Assembly: GCF_900110955.1 (NCBI RefSeq)
Contig: NZ_FOFR01000001.1
Coordinates: forward strand, 354,400-418,399
Length of the DNA: 64,000 nucleotides
From: Lentzea xinjiangensis
GTDB taxonomy: Bacteria > Actinomycetota > Actinomycetes > Mycobacteriales > Pseudonocardiaceae
Direction of reading: 5' to 3'
A model generated the notes under the pieces. The model did not search any database, was not told where the DNA came from, and saw nothing but the letters and a program-made list of their open reading frames with translations. Positions 46,485 through 56,409 of the stretch are shown here, one piece after another; the stretch's first letter is position 1, and each line of letters begins with the position of its first letter. The position numbers and the translations under genes were made by a program.

Positions 46485-47355
46485 GGTCGTGCTCAAGGTC
46501 GGCGACCAGAAGGGCAACGCGAAGGCGGTGCTCACCGCCGCCGGGTTGCTCAACGACTTCCCGTACAGGATCGAGTGGTCGACGTTCGCCTCCGGCCCGC
46601 CGCTGCTGGAGGCGGCGTCGGCCGGTGCGATCGACCTCGGCGGCGTCGGCAACACACCGCCGATCTTCGCCGCCGCCGCGAACGCCAGGATCGCCGCGGT
46701 CGGCGCGTCGCAGGGACAGGTGGAGGCCGACGCGATCCTGGTGCCGGAGAACTCGCCGCTGCGGGCGGTCACCGACCTCAAGGGCAAGAACATCGCGGTG
46801 GCCAAGGGCGGCTCGGCGCACGGCCAAGTGCTGCTCACGTTGCGCGCCAACGGGTTGACCACCAAGGACGTGACGCTGAACTTCCTGCAGCCCTCCGACG
46901 CGTACGGCGCGTTCACGCAGGGCAGGGTCGACGCCTGGGCCGTCTGGGACCCCTACACCGCGCAGGCGCAGCAGGAGGCCAAAGCGCGTGTGCTGACCGA
47001 CGGCCGCGGCAAGTCCAACGGGTACGGCTTCCAGGTCGCGGGCCGCAAGGCGTTGGACGACAAGGGGAAGAACCCGGCGATCAAGGAGTACCTGGTCCGC
47101 TACTACAAGGCGCAGAAGTGGGCCGACACGCACCGCGAGGAGTGGGCGAAGGCGTGGGCGGCGGAGACGGGGCTGAAGTACGAGGTCGCGCTCGCCGCGG
47201 TGAACCGCAACGGCGACCGGGTGGTGAAGGTCGACGACACGCTGATCAGGTCGCAGCAGGAGCTCGCGGACGCGTTCACCGAGGACAAGACGTTGCCGGG
47301 CAAGGTCGACTTCGCGAAGTTCGTCGACACGAGGTTCCAGGGAGATCTGGCATGA
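46387..47355 (+). CDS. ssuA: Aliphatic sulfonate-binding lipoprotein
   Basis: 322 residues. I choose the TTG at 46387 because GGGAG ends 6 bases before it, inside ssuB. The N-terminus MTLLPSRRFLTLLAAIVFTT leads to a lipobox-like TTGC, so it is anchored outside the membrane. The NMT1/SsuA-like fold is seen in VLKVGDQKGNAKAVLTAAGL, WSTFASGPPLLEAASAGAID, LGGVGNTPPIFAAAANARIA and VDAWAVWDPYTAQAQQ. It captures alkanesulfonates for SsuBC. It overlaps ssuD as ATGA. Confidence 0.93.
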   Translation: MTLLPSRRFLTLLAAIVFTTGCSATAQHTPPGEVVLKVGDQKGNAKAVLTAAGLLNDFPYRIEWSTFASGPPLLEAASAGAIDLGGVGNTPPIFAAAANARIAAVGASQGQVEADAILVPENSPLRAVTDLKGKNIAVAKGGSAHGQVLLTLRANGLTTKDVTLNFLQPSDAYGAFTQGRVDAWAVWDPYTAQAQQEAKARVLTDGRGKSNGYGFQVAGRKALDDKGKNPAIKEYLVRYYKAQKWADTHREEWAKAWAAETGLKYEVALAAVNRNGDRVVKVDDTLIRSQQELADAFTEDKTLPGKVDFAKFVDTRFQGDLA

Positions 47356-48491
47356 GCATCACGCTGCACTGGTTCCTGCCGACGTCCGGCGACGGGCGCA
47401 CGGTCGTGGAGCACTTCCACGCCAACCGGGCCCCGGCCGCCGGAGCGCGTCGTGAGCCGGACATCGACTACCTGGCGCAGATCGCGCGCACGGCCGAGCA
47501 GGTCGGGTTCACCGGCGTGCTCACCCCGACCGGCACGTGGTGCGAGGACGCGTGGCTGACCACGTCCGCGTTGATCGCGCAGACCACGAGGCTCAAGTTC
47601 CTGGTGGCGTTCCGGCCGGGGGTGCTGTCGCCGACGCTCGCCGCGCAGATGGCCGCGACGTACCAGCGGATCTCGCGCGGGCGGCTGCTGCTCAACGTGG
47701 TGACCGGTGGTGACTCCGTTGAGCAGCAACGGTTCGGCGACTGGCTCGACCACGACCAGCGGTACTCGCGCACCGACGAGTTCCTCCAGGTCGTGCGGGG
47801 CATTTGGACCGGCCGGCCCTACTCGTTCCACGGCGAGCACTACCGGGTGCGGGACGCGACGGTGCTGGCCCCGCCGGACCCGGTGCCGCCGATCTACTTC
47901 GGCGGCTCCTCGGACGCCGCGCTGCCGGTCGCCGCTGCCAGGGCCGACGTCTACCTGACCTGGGGCGAGCCGCCCGCCGACGTGGCGGCGAAGATCGCGC
48001 GGGTGCGGGCGTTGACGGACCGGCCGATCCGGTTCGGCATCCGGCTGCACACGATCAGCCGCGACACGTCGGCGGAAGCGTGGGAGGCGGCCGCGAAGCT
48101 GCTCGACGCGCTGGACCCGGAGTCGGTGGCGAAGGCGCAGGCCCAGCTCGGCGCGTCGGAGTCCGTGGGCCAGCAGCGGATGGTGGCGCTGCACGGCGGT
48201 GACCTGAGCCGGGGCGTGCGCGGCCTGGAGGTCTACCCGAACCTGTGGGCCGGTGTCGGACTGGTCCGCGGCGGTGCGGGCACGGCGCTGGTCGGGTCGC
48301 ACGCCGAGGTCGCGGACCTCATCGAGGAGTACCACTCCGCCGGCATCGCGGAGTTCGTGCTCTCCGGTTACCCGCACCTGGAGGAGGCCTACTGGTTCGG
48401 CGAGGGCGTGCGGCCCCTGCTCGCGCAACGCGGGTTGCTCGACGGGGGCCGCACGCTCGCACTGGCGGGCTCTCCGGACCTCAGCGCTTGA
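47352..48491 (+). CDS. ssuD: FMNH2-dependent alkanesulfonate monooxygenase
   Basis: 379 residues from ATG 47352, which shares bases with the ssuA stop. It splits alkanesulfonates into sulfite and an aldehyde with FMNH2 and O2. The luciferase-like TIM barrel is clear: GFTGVLTPTGTWCEDAWLTT, FLVAFRPGVLSPTLAAQMAA, YQRISRGRLLLNVVTGGDSV, YFGGSSDAALPVAAARADVY, and the C-terminal FVLSGYPHLEEAYWFGEGVR. The flavin reductase SsuE is not in this window. Eleven bases overlap the convergent phosphodiesterase gene. Confidence 0.95.
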   Translation: MSITLHWFLPTSGDGRTVVEHFHANRAPAAGARREPDIDYLAQIARTAEQVGFTGVLTPTGTWCEDAWLTTSALIAQTTRLKFLVAFRPGVLSPTLAAQMAATYQRISRGRLLLNVVTGGDSVEQQRFGDWLDHDQRYSRTDEFLQVVRGIWTGRPYSFHGEHYRVRDATVLAPPDPVPPIYFGGSSDAALPVAAARADVYLTWGEPPADVAAKIARVRALTDRPIRFGIRLHTISRDTSAEAWEAAAKLLDALDPESVAKAQAQLGASESVGQQRMVALHGGDLSRGVRGLEVYPNLWAGVGLVRGGAGTALVGSHAEVADLIEEYHSAGIAEFVLSGYPHLEEAYWFGEGVRPLLAQRGLLDGGRTLALAGSPDLSA

Positions 48492-49578
48492 CCTTGGCCT
48501 CGACGGCCGTGTCGGGGTTGTCCGCGAACACGCCGTCGACGCCCTGCCGGAAGAACAGCTCGTACTCCTCGAAGGCCCGGCCGTACGCGGCCGGGTCGGT
48601 CGAGGACCGGAAGTCGGCCGGCAGGAACGAGTTCTCGTTGCGGAACGTCCACGCGTGCACGGTCAGCCCGACCTTGTGCGCGTCCTCGACCACCGTGGTC
48701 GGCGCCTTGAGGAAGCCGCTGGCGTCCCTGGGGATGATGACGTCCTTGGCGAGGCCGACGCCGTCCGCGTACGAGCGGATCTCCCGCAGACCGGCCGGGG
48801 TGACCAGGTCGGCGTAGGTGCGCTTGTCACCGGCCACCACGAAGTCGTACGGCGCGCCCGAGCCGTTGACGAGCTGGACGACCGGCACGCGCAGCGACCT
48901 GTTCAGCTCCTTGAGGTTCGCCACCTCGAACGACTGCACGTAGACCTTGGCGCCGCGGCGGTTGAGGCCGTTGCGGTTGAGCACGTCGACGAGCTTCGGC
49001 TCCAGCGCGAGACCGATCGAGGAGAAGTACGTCGGGTGCTTGGTCTCCGGGTAGATGCCGATCTCGCGGTCGAGCTCGCGGGACAGGCGCTTCGTCAGGT
49101 CGACGACCTCCTGCAGCGTCGGCACCTCGAAGCGGCCGTCGTAGAGCGTGTTGCGCGGGCGGATCGCCGGAATGCGTTCCTCGGCGCGCAACGTCTTCAG
49201 CTCGGCGAGCGTGAAGTCCTCGGTGAACCAGCCGGTGATCGGCGTGCCGTCGATCGTCTTGGTCTTCTTGCGGTCGGCGAACTGCGGCTTGTCGGCGACG
49301 TCGGTGGTGCCGCCGATCTCGTTCTCGTGCCGGGCGACCAGCTTGCCGTCCTTCGTGGCCACCAGGTCCGGTTCGACGAAGTCGGCGCCCATGCGCGCCG
49401 CGAGCTCGTAGGCCGCGAGCGTGTGCTCCGGCCGGTACGCCGACGCGCCGCGGTGCCCGATCACGATCGGGCCCTTCTCGTCGTGGGCGGAGGCGGAGGG
49501 CAGGGTGGCCACGACCGCGCCCGTGAACACGAGCACGACGGCGGCGAGAACCCGGCCTGCGACCATCTTGGGGTACAT
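48481..49578 (-). CDS. Secreted glycerophosphodiester phosphodiesterase
   Basis: 365 residues from ATG 49578, preceded by GGGGAGG. A signal peptide (KMVAGRVLAAVVLVFTGAVV, cleavage near ASA-HD) precedes a GDPD TIM barrel with VIGHRGASAYRPEHTLAAYE (catalytic His and metal Glu), FVEPDLVATKDGKLVARHEN, and later EIGIYPETKHPTYFSS and HAWTFRNENSF. It hydrolyses glycerophosphodiesters such as deacylated phospholipids or teichoic acids to glycerol-3-P. It matches the GlpQ secreted group. Confidence 0.94.
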   Translation of the reverse strand: MYPKMVAGRVLAAVVLVFTGAVVATLPSASAHDEKGPIVIGHRGASAYRPEHTLAAYELAARMGADFVEPDLVATKDGKLVARHENEIGGTTDVADKPQFADRKKTKTIDGTPITGWFTEDFTLAELKTLRAEERIPAIRPRNTLYDGRFEVPTLQEVVDLTKRLSRELDREIGIYPETKHPTYFSSIGLALEPKLVDVLNRNGLNRRGAKVYVQSFEVANLKELNRSLRVPVVQLVNGSGAPYDFVVAGDKRTYADLVTPAGLREIRSYADGVGLAKDVIIPRDASGFLKAPTTVVEDAHKVGLTVHAWTFRNENSFLPADFRSSTDPAAYGRAFEEYELFFRQGVDGVFADNPDTAVEAKVKR

Positions 49579-49648
49579 CCTTCGACCTCCCCGTTCGGTG
49601 TTGAGAGCCGCACCCAAGCATCGCGACACGAAGAACAGGTGAACACGG

Positions 49649-51196
49649 TCAATCGCGGGAGAGAGCGGCTTCCTCCAGGTCGAGCTCGCGCAGCACCCGG
49701 AAGAGCACCTCGTCGTCTATCTCGCCCTTGTCCCGCGCGCTGATGAACTCGTCGCGCTCGGCCTTGAGCATCACCCGGCGCAACCGCCGGTACGCCGCGG
49801 CGGGGCTCTCCTGGTCCTGGCGCCCCAGGCGTTCCCAGGCGGCGTTGCCCCGGTGCTCGGCGAGCGAGCGCAGCTGGTCGCGCACGTGGTCGGGCACGTC
49901 GTCGACCTCCTGGTCGAGCCGGTCGACCGCCGCCCGCGCCGCCCGGTGCTGCACCTGGGCCTCGGCCAGTGCGTCCTGGCGCGCGTCGTCACCCTCGAAG
50001 CCGATCTTGCCGATCAGCCACGGCAACGTCGTGCCCTGCAGCAGCAGCGTGGCGACCGTCACGACGAAGGCGCAGAACACGATGATGTCGCGGCCGGGCA
50101 CGTCGGGCGGGATCGCGGCCGCCGCGGCCAGCGTCACCACGCCCCGCATGCCCGCCCACGAGATCACCGTCACCTGCCCGAGGTGCGGCGGCCGTTCGCG
50201 TTCCCGCAGCCGTTTCGACAGGTACCTCGGGATGTAGGTGGCCGGGTACATCCAGACGAACCGCGCGAGGACCGTCGCCAGCAGCACGGCGCCGGCGCCC
50301 AGCAGCAGACCGGCGTTCAGGTCGGCGTCGCTGACGATCGAGGACAGCTGAAGGCCGATGAGCGCGAACACGAACGACTCCAGCAGCACGTCCAGCGCCC
50401 GCCACACGGCCGCGTCCTGCAGCCGGGTCGAGTACGTGCCGCGCGGCGAGTGGTGACCGATGTACAGACCCGCCACGACAACAGCGAGCACACCGGAGAC
50501 GTGCGCGGCCTCCTCGGCGAGCAGGTAGGTGCCGAACGGCACCAACAGGCCGAGCGCGCTCTCCAGCACGCCCTCGCACAGGCGCTTGCGCAGGAACCTG
50601 ACAACCACGCCCACGACCAGGCCGACCGCGATGCCGCCCGCGGTGACCAGCAGGAACAGCCCGACACCCTCGACCGGGTGCATCGCCGCACCGGCCGCCG
50701 CCGCCACCGCCACCTTGAACGCGGTCAGCGCCGTGGCGTCGTTGATCAGGCTCTCGCCGACCAGCAACGTCATCGCGCGGCGCTGCAACCCGAGCTTGCG
50801 CCCGATCGCGACCGCGGCCACGGCGTCCGGCGGTGCCACGACGGCGCCCAGCACCAGCGCGGCGGCGAACGGCAGGCCGGGGAACACCAGCTTCGCCGTC
50901 AGCCCCACCACGAGCGTCGTGAACAGCACCAGCCCGATCGCCAGCAACCCGATCGGGCGCAGGTTGGCGCGGATGTTCAGGTAGGAGCTGTCCAGCGCCG
51001 CGCTGTAGAGCAGCGGCGGCAGCACGACCAGCAGGATCAGGTGCGGGTCGATCTCGAACTCCGGCACGCCGGGTATGAACGAGACCACCAGCCCGACGGC
51101 GACCAGCACCAGCGGCGCGGAGAAGTTGAGCCGGCGCGCGACGGACGTGACGACCAACGCCCCGAGCAGGAGCAGCAAGAGTTCAGGGCCGACCAT
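49649..51196 (-). CDS. Na+/H+ antiporter, CPA1/NhaP type
   Basis: 515 residues from ATG 51196 (an ATG at 51205 adds three residues). About 12 hydrophobic helices are visible, with the CPA1 ion-site motifs VLGAVVAPPDAVAAVAIGRK, VGESLINDATALTAFKVAVA and TVISWAGMRGVVTLAAAAAI. The C-terminal 110 residues are a charged cytoplasmic tail (EAQVQHRAARAAVDRLDQEV, then KAERDEFISARDKGEIDDEV). It exchanges Na+ for H+ for pH and salt balance. It ends 71 bases from the phosphodiesterase start on the same strand. Confidence 0.93.
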   Translation of the reverse strand: MVGPELLLLLLGALVVTSVARRLNFSAPLVLVAVGLVVSFIPGVPEFEIDPHLILLVVLPPLLYSAALDSSYLNIRANLRPIGLLAIGLVLFTTLVVGLTAKLVFPGLPFAAALVLGAVVAPPDAVAAVAIGRKLGLQRRAMTLLVGESLINDATALTAFKVAVAAAAGAAMHPVEGVGLFLLVTAGGIAVGLVVGVVVRFLRKRLCEGVLESALGLLVPFGTYLLAEEAAHVSGVLAVVVAGLYIGHHSPRGTYSTRLQDAAVWRALDVLLESFVFALIGLQLSSIVSDADLNAGLLLGAGAVLLATVLARFVWMYPATYIPRYLSKRLRERERPPHLGQVTVISWAGMRGVVTLAAAAAIPPDVPGRDIIVFCAFVVTVATLLLQGTTLPWLIGKIGFEGDDARQDALAEAQVQHRAARAAVDRLDQEVDDVPDHVRDQLRSLAEHRGNAAWERLGRQDQESPAAAYRRLRRVMLKAERDEFISARDKGEIDDEVLFRVLRELDLEEAALSRD

Positions 51197-51323
51197 GCCG
51201 CCCATTCTGCGCACCGCCGGTGCGATGTGGACAGTGCGGCCACCTGACCGGCCGCGCGACTCTTTGCACTCCCTTTGGATTGATCCACTGGGGCTGTGAC
51301 TGCGCCCACAGTACGGTTCGGGC

Positions 51324-53267
51324 GTGGCCAACCCAGACCTCGCCCGCATCGTCGCGGAGCACGACGAGGAGATGCCGTCGCGCTCGCTCGCCCCCCGGTG
51401 GGAGCGGGCGCTGTGGATCGCCGGCCTGCTGATCTCCCTCCTGGTGCTCAAGCAGGTCTTCTTCCCGTTCGCCAAGGGAAGCCAGTACTACCTGATCATC
51501 TTCCTGGCCGTGACGCTGCCGCTGGTGTTCCTGTCCTACGGCAAGGGGCACACGCCCCCGTGGTGGGACTGGGCCCTGGCCGCGCTGGCCTTCGTCGTCG
51601 GCGCCTACCCGCTGGTCGGGGGCTACGACGAGTTCCTGAACCGGCAGGGGCAGCTCACCGCGCTCGACGTCGCCGCCGGTGCCGTGCTGCTCGTGCTGAT
51701 CCTCGAAGCGTGCCGCCGCACGACCGGCTGGGTGCTCCCGGTGGTGTGCCTCGCGTTCATCGCCTACGCCTACTACGGCGGTTTCCTGCCGCCGGAGTGG
51801 CGGATCGCGCACTCCGGCATCGACTTCTCCCAGATCATCAACGGCTTCTTCAACGACTCCAGCGGGTTCTACGGCATACCGCTGGACGTCGCGGCGACCT
51901 ACATCGTGCTGTTCACGATCTACGGCGCCGTGCTGAACGCCTCCGGCGCGGGCAAGTTCTTCGTCGACGTCAGCTTCGCCGCCTTCCGCAAGTCCCGCAC
52001 GGCGCCCGGACGCACCGCCGCGACGGCCGGGTTCCTGCTGGGCACGGTGTCCGGCTCGGGAACCGCGACGACGGTGTCGCTGGGCGCCGTGACGTGGCCG
52101 ATGCTTCGGAAGGCCGGTTATCCCAAGGAGAACGCGGGCGGGCTGCTGGCGGCGTCGGGCATCGGCGCGATCCTGTCGCCCCCGACCCTGGGCGCGGCCG
52201 CGTTCATCATCGCCGAGTACCTGCAGGTGTCGTACCTGTCGGTGCTGGTCTGGGCGATCGTCCCGACGCTGCTGTACTACCTGGGCATCGCGCTGGCGGT
52301 CGAGGCCGACGCGCGGCGGTTCGGCGCCCGGCCGGTCGACGTGGACGCGCCGCGGTTCCTCGACGTGCTGAAGCTCGGCTGGTACCACCTCCTGTCGCTC
52401 GGGATCATCATCGTCTTCCTGGCGCTGGGCATCCCGGTCTACAAGGCGGTCGTGTACGCGACGGGCGTGGCCGCGCTGTTCGCGTTGGTCAACCACCGGC
52501 GCGACTGGGCCCGGTTGATCGCCGACGCCCTGTCGACCGGCGTGCGCTCGGCGTTCCCGGTGATCGCGGTCTGCGCGGCAGCCGGCGTGATCACCTCGAC
52601 GATCACCAAGACCGGGCTGGGGCAAACGCTTGCGGACTGGTTGGTGGGCATGGCGTCGTCGCTGACCTCGTCCGAGGCCGTGATCCTGATGCTGACGGCG
52701 GTGTTCTCGGCCGTCGCGGTGTCGGTGCTCGGCCTGGCGGTGCCCGTGACGGCGTCGTTCATCATCTCGTGGGTGGTAATCGGTCCGGCGTTGATGGCGC
52801 TGGGCGTGGAGCCGGCCGAGACCGCGATGTTCATCTTCTACTACGCGGTGCTGTCCGAGGTGACGCCGCCGACGGCGCTGGCCGCCGTGGCCGCCGCCGC
52901 GCTGACCGGCGGCGACGTGATGAAGACGATGTGGCAGACGTGGAAGTACACGCTGCCCGCGTTCCTGGTGCCGCTGGCGTTCGTGCTGACCGACGCCGGG
53001 TCCGCCCTGCTGCTGCGCGGGCCGTTGCTGGACTCGGTGTGGGCGTTCGGGGCGTCCGCGCTGGGGGTGGCCGCGCTCGCGGTCCTCACCGGCGGCTGGT
53101 TGTTCGGTCCCGCCCGCTGGCCGGAGCGCCTGCTGTGCGTGCCGGCCGCGTTGTTCCTGCTCTACCTGCAGCCGTTGACGATCGCCATCGGGGCCGGGTT
53201 CCTCGTGGTGGCCGTGGCGGTACACCTGGTCACCCGTGGGAGGGTTCGTGATGCAGTTCCGCAGTAA
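51324..53267 (+). CDS. TRAP transporter fused permease, TAXI type (DctQM fusion)
   Basis: 647 residues from GTG 51324. The N-terminal four-helix small-subunit part (WERALWIAGLLISLLVLKQV to GWVLPVVCLAFIAYAYYGGF) is fused to the large 12-helix permease with GTVSGSGTATTVSLGAVTWP, LLAASGIGAILSPPTLGAAA and FYYAVLSEVTPPTALAAVAA. TRAP systems use the ion gradient to import organic acids via a soluble receptor. The receptor gene starts inside its last 17 bases. The substrate is unknown. Confidence 0.94.
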   Translation: MANPDLARIVAEHDEEMPSRSLAPRWERALWIAGLLISLLVLKQVFFPFAKGSQYYLIIFLAVTLPLVFLSYGKGHTPPWWDWALAALAFVVGAYPLVGGYDEFLNRQGQLTALDVAAGAVLLVLILEACRRTTGWVLPVVCLAFIAYAYYGGFLPPEWRIAHSGIDFSQIINGFFNDSSGFYGIPLDVAATYIVLFTIYGAVLNASGAGKFFVDVSFAAFRKSRTAPGRTAATAGFLLGTVSGSGTATTVSLGAVTWPMLRKAGYPKENAGGLLAASGIGAILSPPTLGAAAFIIAEYLQVSYLSVLVWAIVPTLLYYLGIALAVEADARRFGARPVDVDAPRFLDVLKLGWYHLLSLGIIIVFLALGIPVYKAVVYATGVAALFALVNHRRDWARLIADALSTGVRSAFPVIAVCAAAGVITSTITKTGLGQTLADWLVGMASSLTSSEAVILMLTAVFSAVAVSVLGLAVPVTASFIISWVVIGPALMALGVEPAETAMFIFYYAVLSEVTPPTALAAVAAAALTGGDVMKTMWQTWKYTLPAFLVPLAFVLTDAGSALLLRGPLLDSVWAFGASALGVAALAVLTGGWLFGPARWPERLLCVPAALFLLYLQPLTIAIGAGFLVVAVAVHLVTRGRVRDAVPQ

Positions 53268-54231
53268 GTACGCGATCGGTGCGATCGCACTGGCGCTCGT
53301 GGTCTCGGGGTGTGGCGGCAAGCGCACGCCCACGACCCCGGACGCGTCGGGCGGCGGGGCGTCGTGCGAGGCCTCCGACGGCAGGATCACGATCGCGACC
53401 GGCAACTCCGGCGGCGTGTACTTCGTGGTCGGCGGCGGAATCGCGAAGCTGATCAGCGACAACTCGAAGCTCAAGGCGTCCTCCGCCGAGACCGGCGCGT
53501 CGGTGCAGAACATCCAGCAGCTCGTCGGCGGCACGTACGACATCGCGTTCTCGCTGGCCGACACCGCGGCGGACGCGGTCAACGGCACCGGCGCGTTCAC
53601 GAAGAAGGAGAAGGTCGCCGCGCTGACGCGGATCTACCCGAACTACACGCAGGTGCTCGTCCGCGCGGACTCCGGGATCAACTCGGTGGCCGACATGAGG
53701 GGCAAGCGCATCTCGACCGGGTCGCCGAAGTCGGGCACCGAGGTGATCGCCGGCCGGCTGCTGAAGTCGGCGGGCCTGAACATCGACACCGACGTCCAGG
53801 CGCAGCGGCTCGACCTGACCAAGACCGCCGACGGGATGAAGGACGGCAGCATCGACGGCCTGATCTGGTCTGGCGGGCTGCCGACGCCGCAGATCACGGA
53901 CATCACGACGTCGCTGAAGGACCGGGTGAAGCTCATCGACATCACCCCGCAGCTGCCGGAGATGAAGAAGATCAGCCCGGTGTACGACACCGCGCCGATC
54001 CCGGCGGCGACCTACGGCGTCGCCGAGGTGTCCACGATCGTCGTGCCGAACCTGCTGCTCGTGCGCGAGGACTTCGCGGCGAACAACGCGTGCGCGGTGA
54101 CCAAGCTGATCTTCGACAAGAAGACCGACCTGGAGAAGGTCCACCCGGCCGTCAAGGACATCGACAAGGGCAAGGCGTCCTCGACCGAGCCCGTCCCGCT
54201 GCACCCAGGAGCGAAGCAGGCGCTCGGCTGA
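53251..54231 (+). CDS. TAXI-family TRAP transporter solute receptor (lipoprotein)
   Basis: 326 residues from ATG 53251; GGGAGGG lies 6 bases before it, whereas GTG 53248 is too close. The signal is [18 protein letters not shown] with Cys in the lipobox VSGC, so the receptor is membrane-anchored outside. The mature protein shows [40 protein letters not shown] and [20 protein letters not shown], typical of TAXI receptors that bind glutamate-like or other carboxylates. It works with the permease upstream. Confidence 0.94.
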   Translation: MQFRSKYAIGAIALALVVSGCGGKRTPTTPDASGGGASCEASDGRITIATGNSGGVYFVVGGGIAKLISDNSKLKASSAETGASVQNIQQLVGGTYDIAFSLADTAADAVNGTGAFTKKEKVAALTRIYPNYTQVLVRADSGINSVADMRGKRISTGSPKSGTEVIAGRLLKSAGLNIDTDVQAQRLDLTKTADGMKDGSIDGLIWSGGLPTPQITDITTSLKDRVKLIDITPQLPEMKKISPVYDTAPIPAATYGVAEVSTIVVPNLLLVREDFAANNACAVTKLIFDKKTDLEKVHPAVKDIDKGKASSTEPVPLHPGAKQALG

Positions 54232-54247
54232 ACTACGCTGGCGCATC

Positions 54248-55504
54248 GTGCGCGTCCTGGTCATCGGGTCTGGAGCCCGTGAGCATGCCCTTGTCCTCGC
54301 GTTGTCACGCGACCCGCAGCTGACTGCTTTGGCGTGCGCGCCGGGCAACGCGGGCATCGCCGGACACGCCGAGATCTACGGCGTCGATGTCGCGGATGCC
54401 TCGGCGGTCGCCACCCTCGCGAAGGAGTGGAAGGCCGATCTCGTCGTCATCGGCCCCGAGCAACCGCTGGTCGCCGGGGCCGCCGACGCGGTCAGGGCGC
54501 TGGGCATCCCGTGCTTCGGGCCGTCGCGCGCGGCCGCCAGGATCGAGGGCTCGAAGGCGTTCGCGAAGGACGTCATGAACGCCGCCGGGGTGCCGACCGC
54601 GCACAGCGAGGTCGTGGACAACCCGGCCCGCCTGGACGCCGCCCTCGGCCGGTTCGGCCCGACGTGGGTCGTGAAGGACGACGGCCTCGCGGCCGGCAAG
54701 GGCGTCGTGGTGACGTCCGACCTGGCCGCCGCCCGCGCCCACGCGATGACGCTGCTCGACGGCGGGCACCCGGTGCTGCTGGAGTCCTTCCTGGACGGCC
54801 CCGAGGTGTCGCTGTTCTGCGTCACCGACGGTGTCACGGTCGTGCCGCTGATCCCGGCGCAGGACTTCAAGCGGGTGGGTGACGGCGACGCCGGCCCGAA
54901 CACCGGCGGCATGGGCGCCTACGCGCCGTTGCCGTGGGCACCGCCCGGACTGGTCGAGGAGATCGTGGCGCGGTGCGTGCAGCCCGTGGTCGACGAGCTG
55001 CGCGCCAGGGAGACGCCCTTCGTGGGCCTGCTGTACGCCGGTCTGGCGCTGACGTCGTCCGGCGTGCAGGTGATCGAGTTCAACTGCCGGTTCGGCGACC
55101 CGGAGACGCAGTCGGTCCTGGCGCTGCTGAAGTCGCCGATCTCGGCCCTGTTCCTGGCCGCGGCCACCGGTTCGCTCGACTCGCTGCCCGCGCTGGAGTG
55201 GGACAACGGCTACGCCGTCACCGTCGTCGTGGCGGCCGAGGGCTACCCCGGCCACCCGCGCACCGGTGACGTGATCACCGGCTCCGAGGCCGAGGGCGTG
55301 CTGCACGCCGGCACGCGCCGCCGTGAGGACGGGGCCGTGGTGTCCGCCGGCGGCCGCGTCCTGTCGGTCGTGGGCACCGGCAAGTCCCTGGCGAAGGCCC
55401 GCGAGCGCGCCTACAAGAAGGTCGGGGACATCCACCTCACGGGCTCGCACCACCGTTCGGACATCGCGTCGAAGGCGGTCGACGGCAAGATCACGGTGCC
55501 GTGA
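54248..55504 (+). CDS. purD: Phosphoribosylamine-glycine ligase
   Basis: 418 residues from GTG 54248. It joins glycine to phosphoribosylamine with ATP in the second step of de novo purine synthesis. ATP-grasp and GARS motifs are [100 protein letters not shown] and [18 protein letters not shown]. The gene is a single-domain form, not fused to PurM. It overlaps the ADP-ribosylglycohydrolase gene as GTGA. Confidence 0.98.
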   Translation: MRVLVIGSGAREHALVLALSRDPQLTALACAPGNAGIAGHAEIYGVDVADASAVATLAKEWKADLVVIGPEQPLVAGAADAVRALGIPCFGPSRAAARIEGSKAFAKDVMNAAGVPTAHSEVVDNPARLDAALGRFGPTWVVKDDGLAAGKGVVVTSDLAAARAHAMTLLDGGHPVLLESFLDGPEVSLFCVTDGVTVVPLIPAQDFKRVGDGDAGPNTGGMGAYAPLPWAPPGLVEEIVARCVQPVVDELRARETPFVGLLYAGLALTSSGVQVIEFNCRFGDPETQSVLALLKSPISALFLAAATGSLDSLPALEWDNGYAVTVVVAAEGYPGHPRTGDVITGSEAEGVLHAGTRRREDGAVVSAGGRVLSVVGTGKSLAKARERAYKKVGDIHLTGSHHRSDIASKAVDGKITVP

Positions 55505-56409
55505 GCCTGCTCGGCTGCCTGCTGGGCGGGGCCGTCGGTGACGGCCTCGGCGCGCCGATCGAGTTCTCGTCGATCGACGTGATCCTCCGTCAGTACGGCC
55601 CGTCGGGCGTGGTCGACCTGCCACAACTGGAGATCACCGACGACACCCAGATGGTGCTCTTCACGATGGAGGGCCTGCTGCTGGCCCGCCGGCACGGCGT
55701 CGACCCGTTGCTGACCGTGCGGGCCGCCTACGCGCGCTGGCTGCACACGCAGGGCGGCCCGCCGGTCGCCGACGACGGCTGGCTCATGTCGGACCAGCGC
55801 CTGCACTCACGGCGAGCACCGGGCCACACGTGCCTGACGGCGTTGCGGCACAACGGGAAGAACAACTCGAAGGGCTGCGGCGGCGTGATGCGCGCCGCTC
55901 CTGTCGCCGTGTGGTCGAACGACGTGCGCGAGGTGTTCACCCTCGCCGTGGGCACGGCGAAGATGACGCACCACCACCCGAGCGGCTACCTGTCGGCAGG
56001 CGTCCTGGCAGTGATCGTCCGAGCACTGCTGAGCGGCGCGGACCTGGCGTCGGCGGTAGCGGCCGCACGCGCCGAACTGGTCCGCTGGGACGGCCACGAG
56101 GAGCAGACCTCGTTGCTGGACAAGGTCATGGGCCTGGGCCCGCTGACTCCGGAGGAGATCGAGTCCGAACTGGGCGGCGGCTGGGTCGGCGAGGAAGCCC
56201 TGGCCATCGGCCTGCACGCCGCACTGGTCGCACCGGACTTCGCCACGGCCGTACGGCTGGCCGTGAACCACTCCGGCGACTCGGACTCGACGGGTTCGAT
56301 CTGCGGCAACATCCTGGGCGCCCGCGACGGCGTCGCCGTGATCCCCCAGGAGTGGCTTTCCGTCCTCGAACTGCGGGACGTGGTCGAACGCCTGGCCCTC
56401 AGCTGGTGA
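55501..56409 (+). CDS. ADP-ribosylglycohydrolase family protein
   Basis: 302 residues from a GTG that overlaps the purD stop by 4 bases. The dinuclear Mg site motifs are visible: [40 protein letters not shown] and [20 protein letters not shown]. The family removes ADP-ribose from proteins or small molecules or hydrolyses related nucleoside diphosphates, and includes DraG. Translational coupling to purD suggests use of a nucleotide-related substrate, but this is inference. It overlaps the convergent AraC gene by 11 bases. Confidence 0.94.
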   Translation: MSLLGCLLGGAVGDGLGAPIEFSSIDVILRQYGPSGVVDLPQLEITDDTQMVLFTMEGLLLARRHGVDPLLTVRAAYARWLHTQGGPPVADDGWLMSDQRLHSRRAPGHTCLTALRHNGKNNSKGCGGVMRAAPVAVWSNDVREVFTLAVGTAKMTHHHPSGYLSAGVLAVIVRALLSGADLASAVAAARAELVRWDGHEEQTSLLDKVMGLGPLTPEEIESELGGGWVGEEALAIGLHAALVAPDFATAVRLAVNHSGDSDSTGSICGNILGARDGVAVIPQEWLSVLELRDVVERLALSW

